Assembly: GCF_041435095.1 (NCBI RefSeq)
Contig: NZ_CP108025.1
Coordinates: forward strand, 3,348,001 to 3,412,000
From: Kitasatospora sp. NBC_00315
Lineage (GTDB): Bacteria > Actinomycetota > Actinomycetes > Streptomycetales > Streptomycetaceae
Direction of reading: 5' to 3'
DNA length: 64,000 nt
Numbering within the stretch: position 1 is the first letter of the stretch; the number at the start of each line of letters is the position of its first letter. Positions 53,747 to 63,696 of the stretch are shown piece by piece. The translations under genes and the position numbers were made by a program. Under the pieces are notes generated by a model. It was not told the origin of the DNA. It did no database searches and saw nothing but the letters and a program-made list of their open reading frames with translations.

Positions 53747-54427
53747 ATGACAGCTGAGCAGACCCCGGCCCTCGAAACGCTCGCGGCGGAGGTCAAGCCG
53801 AAGTGGCGTGGATGGCTGCACGCCGGGATGTTCCCGGCCTCGGTCGCGGCCGGCATCGTGCTGATCTGCCTGGCCGGCTCGACGACCGCCAGGATCGCGT
53901 GCGCGATCTACTCGGTGAGCGCGTGGCTGCTGTTCGGCGTCAGCGCCGTGTACCACCGCTTCACCTGGGGCGCTCGGGGCGACGCCGTACTGCGCCGGCT
54001 CGACCACGCGAACATCTTCCTGATCATCGCGGGCTCCTACACGCCGTTCACCATCCTGCTGCTGCACGGCGGCCGGCAGCAGACCCTGCTCTGGCTGGTC
54101 TGGGGCGGGGCGCTGGCGGGAATAGCGTTCCGGGTCTTCTGGGTCGGCGCCCCGCGCTGGCTCTACACGCCCTGCTACCTCGCCCTCGGGTGGGCGGCCG
54201 TCTTCTTCCTGCCCGACATGATCCGCACCGGCGGCGCCGCCGTGATCACCCTCATGATCGTCGGCGGCGTCCTCTACAGCCTCGGCGGCGTGGTGTACGG
54301 GCTCAAGCGGCCCGACCCGTCACCGCGTTGGTTCGGGTTCCACGAGGTCTTCCACGCCTTCACCCTCGGCGCGTTCATCGTGCAGTACGTAGGCGTCTCG
54401 CTGGTGGCCTACAGCGTCGCGAGCTGA
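53747..54427 (+). CDS. PAQR-family membrane protein (hemolysin III / TrhA)
   Basis: A 226-residue integral membrane protein with seven segments. SVSAWLLFGVSAVYHRFTWG, RLDHANIFLIIAGSYTPFTI and FGFHEVFHAFTLGAFIVQYV carry the conserved Ser/His/Asp residues of the PAQR/hemolysin III family. Bacterial members (TrhA) help membrane lipid homeostasis. The ATG at 53747 (MTAEQTPALETLAAEV) is chosen. A perfect palindrome sits just upstream of it, so expression is probably controlled by a TetR-type repressor. Confidence 0.92.
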   Translation: MTAEQTPALETLAAEVKPKWRGWLHAGMFPASVAAGIVLICLAGSTTARIACAIYSVSAWLLFGVSAVYHRFTWGARGDAVLRRLDHANIFLIIAGSYTPFTILLLHGGRQQTLLWLVWGGALAGIAFRVFWVGAPRWLYTPCYLALGWAAVFFLPDMIRTGGAAVITLMIVGGVLYSLGGVVYGLKRPDPSPRWFGFHEVFHAFTLGAFIVQYVGVSLVAYSVAS

Positions 54428-54838
54428 ACCGACGGGGGCGTGGGCCACGCCGGCCCGCTTCGCCGCCCGGGCGCCCAGCGCCTCGTGCGCCCGCCGACAG
54501 CGCTCGCAGTGCGCCGGATCCGGCCGGTCTCCGCCGGGCCGGCGCACCCCCCGCGGGAGCCGGATCCACGCCCCCCGGCCGTTCGCCAGCCGGAAGCGGC
54601 GCGCCACGTAGGTCATCACCAGCAGCACCTCGACACCCGCCACCCCCAGGACGAGCCCCGCGCCGCTGAGCAGATAGGCCGCGACCACGGCCAGTGCGGC
54701 GGCCACCACGATCGCGGCGCCCCACAGCTGCGCCCCCGTCGAACCGTTGTCCGGCATCGGCTTCCCCTCTCCGTGCGGGCTCGTGGTCGGCTCCGGCCGC
54801 CCCACCCCTTCCGCCTTCGACATCACCTCGGTCGCCAT
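54320..54838 (-). CDS. small two-TM membrane protein overlapping the PAQR gene
   Basis: A 172-codon frame from the ATG at 54838. Residues ~36-80 form two hydrophobic segments (GAAIVVAAALAVVAAYLLSG and LVLGVAGVEVLLVMTYVARR), followed by a basic region with CERCRRAHE. The last ~40 residues are the antisense of the PAQR 3' end and look like shadow sequence, so the natural stop may have been lost. An alternative start is at 54757 (MPDNGSTGAQLWG), with AGGGGAAG upstream. No family is recognised. Confidence 0.5.
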   Translation of the reverse strand: MATEVMSKAEGVGRPEPTTSPHGEGKPMPDNGSTGAQLWGAAIVVAAALAVVAAYLLSGAGLVLGVAGVEVLLVMTYVARRFRLANGRGAWIRLPRGVRRPGGDRPDPAHCERCRRAHEALGARAAKRAGVAHAPVGSARDAVGHQRDAYVLHDERAEGEGVEDLVEPEPTR

Positions 54839-55069
54839 TGACCCAGTGCCACATGGTATCTACCGACCGTGATCCGGGGGCCACCCGGGACGGCGAACGG
54901 GGGATCAACGCTGCGTCAATTTCCTGTGTGCGGCCAGTATTTGTCGTTTGATCACACTCTGTTACGAGGGGATCGTCGGCAGGCACCCCGGCGTCCGGCG
55001 CCGGTTCCGGCGCCGGACGCGGCCCCTGAGCAGCGGCGATCCTCCGGCCGCGGCGGCCGAGGCCCCTCC

Positions 55070-55129
55070 CCGCCACCGAGAACTGCCACCGAGAGCCGCC
55101 ACCGAGAGCCGCCACCGAAAGCTGCCAGG
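55070..55129. repeat. 13-bp tandem repeat, four copies plus a partial
   Basis: Units of the form CCGCCACCGAGAG at 55070, 55083, 55096 and 55109 with small changes, then a partial CTGCCAGG. It lies directly before the GNAT gene and may include its ribosome site. Confidence 0.85.
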
Positions 55130-55137
55130 ATCTGTGC

Positions 55138-55554
55138 ATGGAGATCCGTCGCATCACGCAGGCCGAGGACGTCCGGTCCGCCGGCCACCTGTTCGACTCA
55201 CCGCCCCGGCCGGAGGCGACCGCGCGCTTCCTCGCGGACGAGCGCCATCACCTGCTGATCGCCTACGCGGACGACGTCCCGGCCGGCATGGTCACCGGTG
55301 TCGAGATGACGCACCCGGACAAGGGCACCGAGATGTTCCTGTACGAGCTCGGCGTGGACGAGCCGTTCCGCGGACGCGGGGTCGGCCGGGCCCTGGTGTC
55401 GGCGCTCGCCGACCTGACCCGCGAGCGCGGCTGCTACGGGATGTGGACGATCACCGAGGAGGACAACGAAGCGGCGCTCGCGACGTACGAACGCGCCGGG
55501 GGCTCGCCGGAGGGGGAGCAGGTCGCCCTCGTCTGGACCTTCGACCGGCCGTAG
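55138..55554 (+). CDS. GNAT acetyltransferase resembling the AAC(3)-I group
   Basis: A 138-residue acetyltransferase starting MEIRRITQAEDVRSAGHLFD. The central stretch TEMFLYELGVDEPFRGRGVG then RALVSALADLTRERGCYG has the acetyl-CoA motif R-G-R-G-V-G and the E-Y/L-x-V-x4-R-G-x-G layout of AAC(3)-I-like enzymes. It ends YERAGGSPEGEQVALVWTF. Family resemblance does not prove aminoglycoside activity; many homologues have other acceptors. The only ribosome-site candidate is the partial repeat unit CTGCCAGG. Confidence 0.82.
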   Translation: MEIRRITQAEDVRSAGHLFDSPPRPEATARFLADERHHLLIAYADDVPAGMVTGVEMTHPDKGTEMFLYELGVDEPFRGRGVGRALVSALADLTRERGCYGMWTITEEDNEAALATYERAGGSPEGEQVALVWTFDRP

Positions 55555-55704
55555 GCCGGGCAGGTGGCCCTCACGCGTGCGGCGGCAGCGCGGGCAGGAC
55601 GACCGGGGCGGGCCGTGCCACGGCAAGGACGACGACGCTCCCGCCGTACGCGGCGGACGGCGGGTGCCCGCCGTCCGCCGAGCCCCGCCGTCCGCCGCCG
55701 GCGG

Positions 55705-56544
55705 CTACCCGCGCACCCGCCTGCGCAGCGCGACGCCCGCGCCCGCGAGGGCGGTGAGGCCGAGCGCCGCGACCGTCACGGCCGGCAGGGTGGCGCCGCC
55801 GCCGCTCGTCGCCGGCCCCGCCTCGTCCGGCCGGTAGCCGCCGCCCAGGCCCGCCCGGTCGTACGCGGAGCCGGGCAGCTTGTCCCCGTACCGCCGGTGC
55901 ACCAGGCTCTGGTACGCGGCCACGGTGGCCCCGTCCGCGCCGACCGATCGGCGGGCCTCGTCGTCGAGCGGCAGCACCCGGCCGTCGCGCAGCACGTACC
56001 AGGCGTTCAGCTGCGGCTCGCGGAACGCCGTCCCGCCGCCGGTGTCGGCGGCCTTCGCCGCGTAGTCGCTCTCGTCGCCGCCGGACGCGATGTCGACCAC
56101 CTTCCAGCCGTCGGCCCGCCGGACCGTCCAGACCGAGGCGACCCGGCCGTCCGCGGAGACGGCCCGGCTGGCCACGAAGTCCGTCCGGGCCACCGGCGCT
56201 CCGGGCGTACCGGCCACGAACCCCTCGTCGAGCGTGTAGACCGCCACCGGGTCGCCGACCAGTCGCGGAGCGGCGGCGGCCGCCGCCCTCGCCTCCTGGG
56301 CCGCGTCGAGGGTCTGCCACTGGGCCGGCAGGGCGCCACCGTGGGCGAAGAAGTGGCCCAACCGGTCCAGTACGGCCGGGTCCCGCGCGGCGTCGTGGGC
56401 CCGTGCCAGGTCGGCGGCGCCGAGCGGAACGGGAGCCGCGCCGTCGGCCGCCCGGGCGAGCGGGGCGCCGGCCAGGACGAGCACGGCGGTGAGCAGTGCG
56501 GCGGCGGGGCCCGCCACCGCCACGGACTTCCGGATGCCGGTCAT
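55705..56544 (-). CDS. secreted protein with C-terminal membrane anchor
   Basis: A 279-residue protein. Signal peptide at the start (MTGIRKSVAVAGPAAALLTA, cleavage near ARA-ADGA); an outside domain containing VYTLDEGFVAGTPGAPVART and VWTVRRADGWKVVDIASGGD; and a C-terminal hydrophobic segment with basic tail (LPAVTVAALGLTALAGAGVA, LRRRVRG). This is a surface-anchored layout without an LPXTG motif. GAGGAG precedes the ATG. It begins nine bases after the stop of the papain-like peptidase gene, so the two form an operon and may act together outside the cell. Confidence 0.75.
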   Translation of the reverse strand: MTGIRKSVAVAGPAAALLTAVLVLAGAPLARAADGAAPVPLGAADLARAHDAARDPAVLDRLGHFFAHGGALPAQWQTLDAAQEARAAAAAAPRLVGDPVAVYTLDEGFVAGTPGAPVARTDFVASRAVSADGRVASVWTVRRADGWKVVDIASGGDESDYAAKAADTGGGTAFREPQLNAWYVLRDGRVLPLDDEARRSVGADGATVAAYQSLVHRRYGDKLPGSAYDRAGLGGGYRPDEAGPATSGGGATLPAVTVAALGLTALAGAGVALRRRVRG

Positions 56545-56552
56545 GTCGCTCC

Positions 56553-57194
56553 TCACGCGCCGATCCGGTACAGGGAGTGGGTCCAGGAGAAGGAGCCGTT
56601 GCTCACGTAGTACGAGTAGTCGGCCCAGTTGTAGCGGTAGTCCGACGGCCACGGGTCGCCCCAGTAGACCCAGTTGCTGCTGGTGTCGTAGCCGTACAGG
56701 ACGTGCATGTGGCCGCCGCCGGAACTCCACTGGATCCGGGTCTCCACCGGCCGGTCCGCGTTCACCTCGGTCTGAACGGTGGCGTAGCGAAGGTAACCGG
56801 TGACGTAGGTGCCCGGGTTGACGCCGATCCGGCCGAAGGCGTTCTGCACGTCGCCCAGACTGGCCTGGTTGTTGGGGCAGGCCGAGGTGGAGGAGCGGCC
56901 GAACGCGGCGTTGCAGAACTGGTTCTGGCTGTAGCCGTAGCCGAACCAGGTGGCGATGGTGTTGCCGCTCGCCGCCCAGCACCAGTTGGTGTTCTGCTGC
57001 TGCTGCATGGTGATGTCGAGCTGCTTGGACGTGCCGGCCAGGTCCGACCAGGTGCCGCCCGGCGCCGTGGACCGCGGCCGTGGGGAGGGCGCGGCCTGGA
57101 CGGGCGCGGTGGCGGCGGCCGTGAGCGCGGGCGCGAGCACGCCGAGGGTGAGGGCCGCGACCGTACGACGTAGCCGTGTGCGAGGAACTGCCAT
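56553..57194 (-). CDS. secreted papain-like cysteine peptidase
   Basis: A 213-residue exported peptidase. AAGGAGGCC precedes the ATG at 57194; the signal peptide is MAVPRTRLRRTVAALTLGVL, with cleavage near VQA-APSP. The mature part has the catalytic Cys in QNTNWCWAASGNTIATWFGY and the catalytic His in SSGGGHMHVLYGYDTSSNWV, with the following WGDPW as the third active-site region. This is the papain/C39-like fold of many bacterial secreted peptidases. Its partner gene follows nine bases downstream. Confidence 0.87.
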   Translation of the reverse strand: MAVPRTRLRRTVAALTLGVLAPALTAAATAPVQAAPSPRPRSTAPGGTWSDLAGTSKQLDITMQQQQNTNWCWAASGNTIATWFGYGYSQNQFCNAAFGRSSTSACPNNQASLGDVQNAFGRIGVNPGTYVTGYLRYATVQTEVNADRPVETRIQWSSGGGHMHVLYGYDTSSNWVYWGDPWPSDYRYNWADYSYYVSNGSFSWTHSLYRIGA

Positions 57195-57403
57195 GGGGGA
57201 AGGCCTCCTTGCATCTGCGGAGGAGAGGATGTGGGGGCGCGTCCGGACGCGTGCGACAGAGCATCCGCCTGGTGACGAGGGACGGTCAACGCCTCGATGA
57301 CGGTGCGGGAGCGGAGTGTGAACGACCCGCGCGCCGGTGTGAACGGCCGGGCGGCGGCCCCGGGCGCGCACGCGCGAAGCGGTGACAATCCGGGCCGGCC
57401 CGT

Positions 57404-57415
57404 GTGAATATTCAC
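57404..57415. promoter_or_regulatory. palindrome upstream of the HTH gene
   Basis: GTGAATATTCAC, a perfect 12-base palindrome 53 bases before the HTH start. It may be the autoregulatory operator of that protein. Two GTGTGAACG half-like motifs lie further left (about 57316 and 57337), toward the peptidase promoter. Confidence 0.5.
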
Positions 57416-57468
57416 GCCCGACCAGGTGCCATCGCTGCTGCCTGGCCTCGCCGAACGAGGAGTCCGAC

Positions 57469-58407
57469 ATGCAGCGCGCCGATCCGCCGCCCGACCTGGC
57501 CACCGCACTGCGCACCGGCCCCTTCCACCTCGCGCTGCGCACCGCGCTCGCGGCCCGGGGTCTGGCACTCAACCGGGTCCAGCGGCATCTGGCGCAGCGC
57601 GGGATCCAGGTCGGGGTCACCACTCTGAGCTACTGGCAGCAGGGGCGGCGGCGACCCGAGAGAGCCGAATCACTGCGTGCGGTAGGGGCGTTGGAGGAGT
57701 TACTGGCCCTTCCCGAGCATTCGCTCACCCGTCTGCTCGGTCCCCGCCGTGCGGCCGGAGCCCTCGCCGCCGACGCCCCTGCGGTACGCCCCTACCGCGA
57801 TCTGATCGCCCCCGCCGCTGCGGTCGACGAACTACTGGCCGCGCTGCCCGGCCCGCCCGACACCGGTCTGCACACCGTCACCCACATCGAGCGCGTCCGG
57901 GTCGGCGCGGACCGTCAACTCCGTTGCCGCGACTCACTGCACGCCGTCCGTGCCCACCGCGACGGCGTGGACCGCTACCTCGCCATCCAGCAGGGCGATC
58001 CGGGCTGCGACGTCGACCGGGTGGCCGTCCGCGCGGAGGAGAACTGTCGGCCGGGCCGGATCGTACGGGACCAGGGCTCGAAGCTGGTGGTCGCCGAACT
58101 GCTGCTGGACCGGCGGCTGCGGTCGGGCGAGACCCACCTGCTGGCCTACGGCTTCGACGACGCGCCGGCTCCGCAGCCCGGCTGCGAGTACGTGCGGGGC
58201 TTCAACTCCGGTACGGGGCAGTACGTTCTGCAGGTCACCTTCCACCCGGCCGCGCTGCCGGTGCGCTGCCACCGCTTCGCCGGCCGCTCCCCCGGCGAGC
58301 AGCCGTACGAGTGCGAGGAGCTGACCCTGGACGGGCACCACGGCGTGCACGTGTGGGCCTCCGGCCTCGGGCCGTGCCTGGTGGGAGTCCGCTGGGACTG
58401 GGAGTGA
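57469..58407 (+). CDS. XRE-like helix-turn-helix regulator with a C-terminal sensor domain
   Basis: A 312-residue protein. The N-terminal ~70 residues form an XRE/Cro-like helix bundle (FHLALRTALAARGLALNRVQ, RHLAQRGIQVGVTTLSYWQQ, GRRRPERAESLRAVGALEEL). The remaining 230 residues form an unnamed all-beta domain (YLAIQQGDPGCDVDRVAVRA, LVVAELLLDRRLRSGETHLL, YVRGFNSGTGQYVLQVTFHP). This layout is widespread in streptomycetes without a known ligand. GAGGAG is upstream of the ATG, and a palindrome lies in the promoter. Confidence 0.78.
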   Translation: MQRADPPPDLATALRTGPFHLALRTALAARGLALNRVQRHLAQRGIQVGVTTLSYWQQGRRRPERAESLRAVGALEELLALPEHSLTRLLGPRRAAGALAADAPAVRPYRDLIAPAAAVDELLAALPGPPDTGLHTVTHIERVRVGADRQLRCRDSLHAVRAHRDGVDRYLAIQQGDPGCDVDRVAVRAEENCRPGRIVRDQGSKLVVAELLLDRRLRSGETHLLAYGFDDAPAPQPGCEYVRGFNSGTGQYVLQVTFHPAALPVRCHRFAGRSPGEQPYECEELTLDGHHGVHVWASGLGPCLVGVRWDWE

Positions 58408-58458
58408 GCGGCGGGCGCCGGCCGCACCGGCCCCGAGCGGGTTCTCGGCCCGGTGGCG

Positions 58459-60516
<2,058 letters not shown>

Positions 60517-60661
60517 GCGGGCAGTATCGCAGCCCCGACCACGGGAACCCCGAAACCTGGGCGGAGTGGTCGGGTTGATGCCAGCCGGTCGATCCGCGCG
60601 GTCCCGCCGCACGTGCTGCACCTGTGGAGCCGAGCGGCACAGCACTCTCTGCCCCCTTCTT

Positions 60662-61042
60662 GTGCAAGTGACCCGTCTGCTGCTCTCGGTCCCCGCGATC
60701 TGCCTGGTCCTGGGCTGGACCTACCTGGTCAACGACGAGAAGATCTCGGCGATCGGTTGCTATGTCCGCGACCACCTGGGACCGCGCCTGGGAGAACTCG
60801 CCTCCGCCCACGGCACGGTGTTCGGCTGGGAAGCCGACCACCGCAACGTTGCGGGCCGCACCATGCGCAAGCGGCTTCAGACCGTGGTGGACCTGTTCAC
60901 GTACCTGGCCCTGCCAATGGTCTGCACGACCGCGTTCTGGTGCTCTCCCACCGTTCAGCCCCTGCTCGTGCTCACTTCTCTCGTGCAGACGCTCGCCCTG
61001 GCTGTACTGGGCTGGCAGTTCCTGCTCCGCGCGGAGCGCTAG
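60662..61042 (+). pseudogene. N-terminally truncated membrane protein remnant
   Basis: From a GTG at 60662 or 60668 it reads [40 protein letters not shown], and later LVDLFTYLALPMVCTTAFWC and LVLTSLVQTLALAVLGWQFL, ending LLRAER. I recall a streptomycete membrane-protein family with this C-terminal half after a longer N-terminus. No N-terminal half is present upstream, where the frame runs back into the yyaL start. It is probably a fragment carried in by the same event that placed Uma2 here. Confidence 0.55.
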
Positions 61043-61295
61043 CGCCAGCCCCGTCGGGCCCGCGTCCGTCGGCCGGCGCCTCCGCGCCGTGCGTCTGCGC
61101 CGAGATGCGGCCGGAGCAGGTGGGCCGGGTTCCCGTCGGCACCGGAGAACACCACGTGCCCTGGGACCGCGGAGGCTCACAGCACCACTCTGGTGGGTAC
61201 GGAGCGTCCGACACGCAGAGCAGCGCCCCGGAGCCGCAGAACAGTACGCTGGGCCCAGCGGCACCGAGCCCGTCGAGTGCCGAGGAGGTACGCCG

Positions 61296-61862
61296 ATGAC
61301 CGCCGAGATGGTCGCTCCCGAGTGGATGCACCACCAGATCACCGCGGACGAGTACGACTCCTGGTCCGAGGAGCAGTGCGCGGGTATCGAGATCGTGGAC
61401 GGGATGGTTGTCGTGAGCCCGAGTGCGTCCAAACGGCACAACCGCCTGGCCCGGATCCTGGCGAACGCCCTGGATGCAGCCGCCGGTCCGGACTGGAACG
61501 CCGACACGGACTTCGATGTCCGGTTGCAGGACGTGCCACTCACCAACCGGCGGCCCGATGTCGTCGTCTACCGGGCCGAGACCATCGACATCACGCCTAC
61601 CCGCCCGGAGCACGTCCTCCTGGTCGTCGAGGTCGTGTCACCGGGTTCGGAGACCACCGACCGCATCGTGAAGGTGGATCAGTACGCCCAGGCCGGCATC
61701 GCCTTCTACTGGCGGATCGAGCAGACCGCTAACGGCGTCCCTCTCGTCTACACCTACGTCCTCGACCCCGCGAGCCGGTCCTACCGCGACGCGGACGTGT
61801 TCACCGGCACGATCAGGACAACCGCTCCGTTCGCGGTCGAGATCGACCTCAGCGTGATCTGA
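61296..61862 (+). CDS. Uma2-family (DUF820) restriction-endonuclease-like protein
   Basis: A 188-residue protein of the PD-(D/E)XK-like Uma2 family. GAGGAGGTA precedes the ATG. EQCAGIEIVDGMVVVSPSAS, NRRPDVVVYRAETID (acidic residue of the core), HVLLVVEVVSPGSETTDRIV (E-x-V core) and KVDQYAQAGIAFYWRIE all match the family. The cellular role of Uma2 proteins is unsettled; they are frequent in variable regions. Here it stands alone between two copies of yyaL sequence. Confidence 0.9.
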   Translation: MTAEMVAPEWMHHQITADEYDSWSEEQCAGIEIVDGMVVVSPSASKRHNRLARILANALDAAAGPDWNADTDFDVRLQDVPLTNRRPDVVVYRAETIDITPTRPEHVLLVVEVVSPGSETTDRIVKVDQYAQAGIAFYWRIEQTANGVPLVYTYVLDPASRSYRDADVFTGTIRTTAPFAVEIDLSVI

Positions 61863-62017
61863 CCCACCGTCCGAACATGTGACTGGTTGGCCTCGGGCGA
61901 GGCTTCCAGCTGGTCCTCAGCTCAGGCGACTACGTCCCGAACCGCTCGTCGTACGTGTCCGCGCCAGCACTCCTTGGAAACATCCCAGTTCAGCACTACC
62001 TGGTTGTCTACATTCAT

Positions 62018-62175
62018 TGGCACCAGTGGCAGGCCGCGTACCCGACGCTCAGCAGCACCGGGACGCCCCGGCGCCGGGCCTCCTCGAACGCCTCGGGCCC
62101 CCAGGGCCACCAGTCGACCGGGTTGTCGGCGTGCTGCAGCAGATAGGGCGACGTCGCGCCGGCGAGACGGTTCAC
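62018..62175 (-). pseudogene. 5' fragment of a second yyaL-like gene
   Basis: On the reverse strand, a GTG at 62175 begins [20 protein letters not shown], continues [20 protein letters not shown] and breaks after GYAACHWC. Bases 62018-62142 are identical to 60356-60480 of the intact yyaL gene (125 of 125), but the first ~33 bases differ at many positions. It looks like the original 5' end, cut off when the left DNA recombined in. Confidence 0.8.
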
Positions 62176-62315
62176 GCCGCCACCCTACTCACGGTGGGCA
62201 ACGGGACGACTGTCGAAACGACGGGCCGATGCGCCCGAGTGCCGAAAGCACTCCGGCGGTCTCTCCGCTCAGGGAACCGCCGGCCACGCCCCCGGCCCAC
62301 CGGGCCGGGCCGGGT

Positions 62316-62507
62316 TCACTCCTTCGGGGCGTCCGGCTCCTCGGTGAAGTCGACCCGCTTGAACTGCTTGTTCATGGATTTCACCAGGAACCAGGTGGCG
62401 ACCGCGAGGGCGGCGAAGACCACGAAGCCCAGCAGGCCGGGGGTCACCTTGGTCTCGTCCAGGGCGAGGCCGGTGGCCAGGTCGGTGAGGTTCACGGGGG
62501 TGCTCAT
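62316..62507 (-). CDS. small single-pass membrane protein
   Basis: A 63-residue protein starting MSTPVNLTDLATGLALDETK. One membrane helix (LLGFVVFAALAVATWFLVKS) is followed by a charged tail (MNKQFKRVDFTEEPDAPKE). I recall it as a conserved neighbour of mca in Streptomyces. Function unknown. GGAGAG precedes the ATG. It lies downstream of mca on the same strand, separated by a hairpin. Confidence 0.75.
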   Translation of the reverse strand: MSTPVNLTDLATGLALDETKVTPGLLGFVVFAALAVATWFLVKSMNKQFKRVDFTEEPDAPKE

Positions 62508-62515
62508 CTCTCCAT

Positions 62516-62546
62516 GGTGACCCGGCCCGCTCGGGGCCGGGTCACC
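62516..62546 (-). terminator. hairpin between mca and the small membrane gene
   Basis: GGTGACCCGGCCC pairs exactly with GGGCCGGGTCACC over a GCTCG loop. It lies 31 bases after mca and just before the small gene's start. Confidence 0.75.
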
Positions 62547-62577
62547 GGGGTGGTGCGTGTCGGAGCGCGGAGCGCGG

Positions 62578-63474
62578 TCAGTTGCCCGGCTCGGCCGCCA
62601 GGCTGTGGGCGCGCAGACCGGCGAACAGGTCGTCCTCGGGCAGGTCGGTGTCGATGAGGGAGCGGGCGAGCTCGTAGTCCTCGGTCGACCAGACCTCGCG
62701 CTGGACGTCCAGCGGCACCCGGAACCAGGGGCCGTCCGGGTCGATCTGGGTGGCGTGCGCGATCAGCGCACGGTCACGCGTCTCGAACCAGTCGCCGCAC
62801 TCGACCCGGGTGGTGATCTCGCGCTCCTTGCGGCCGCTCTTCTCCCAGCCCTCGATCCACTCGCCGTACGGCGACTCGTGGCCGTGCTCGGAGAGGTAGG
62901 TGTGCAGGGCGCGGATGCGGCCCATCGGGAAGCCGTGGTTGTAGTACAGCTTCAGCGGCTGCCAGGGCTCGCCCGCCTCCGGGTACGCGTCCGGATCCCC
63001 GGCCGCGTCGAAGGCCAGCATGGTGATCTTGTGGGTCATGATGTGGTCGGGGTGCGGGTATCCGCCGTTCTCGTCGTAGGTCGTGATGACCTGCGGCTTG
63101 AACTCGCGGATCAGCCGCACCAGCGGCTCGGCCGCGGCGGCCACGTCCTGGAGGGCGAAGCAGCCGTCGGGCAGCGGCGGCAGCGGGTCGCCCTCGGGCA
63201 GCCCGGAGTCGACGAAGCCCAGCCAGGCCTGCTTGACCCCGAGGATCTCGCGGGCCGCGTCCATCTCCTTGCGGCGGACCTCGTGGATGTTCTCCTCCAC
63301 GAACGGGTCGCCCTGGAGCTTGGGGTTGAGGACCGACCCGCGTTCGCCTCCGGTGCAGGTGGCCACGAGCACATCCACCCCCTGGTCGATGTACATGGCC
63401 ATGGAGGCCGCGCCCTTGCTGGACTCGTCGTCCGGGTGGGCGTGCACCGCCATCAGTCGCAACTGCTCAGTCAA
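62578..63474 (-). CDS. mca: mycothiol S-conjugate amidase
   Basis: A 298-residue zinc amidase of the LmbE/GPI deacetylase-like family. The metal motif is LMAVHAHPDDESSKGAASMA (H-P-D-D), with EVRRKEMDAAREILGVKQAW, DENGGYPHPDHIMTHKITML and HATQIDPDGPWFRVP also conserved. Mca cleaves mycothiol conjugates of electrophiles and toxins, giving mercapturates and recycling mycothiol components. The TTG at 63474 (LTEQLRLMAVHAHPDD) is chosen because GGAAGGA lies upstream and family members start there; an ATG at 63495 without a ribosome site is the alternative. Confidence 0.94.
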   Translation of the reverse strand: MTEQLRLMAVHAHPDDESSKGAASMAMYIDQGVDVLVATCTGGERGSVLNPKLQGDPFVEENIHEVRRKEMDAAREILGVKQAWLGFVDSGLPEGDPLPPLPDGCFALQDVAAAAEPLVRLIREFKPQVITTYDENGGYPHPDHIMTHKITMLAFDAAGDPDAYPEAGEPWQPLKLYYNHGFPMGRIRALHTYLSEHGHESPYGEWIEGWEKSGRKEREITTRVECGDWFETRDRALIAHATQIDPDGPWFRVPLDVQREVWSTEDYELARSLIDTDLPEDDLFAGLRAHSLAAEPGN

Positions 63475-63696
63475 CGCCTGGTTTCCTTCCACCATTGTTC
63501 TGGGCCGCCCACCGTCCGGGCCGCGCAGTCTCAGGGCCGCACCACCGCGGAGCCCGCCGTCGGCGCTCTCGCCGTGACAGGCCCGCGCCCCCGCTGGACC
63601 GGCCGCGGGCGTGCCCCTCCTATAGTGACGGACTGGAGGAGCCTTCCATTCCCCGCACCGTCCCGGCGGCCCCTCCTCCGAGAGGACTGAGCCCCC

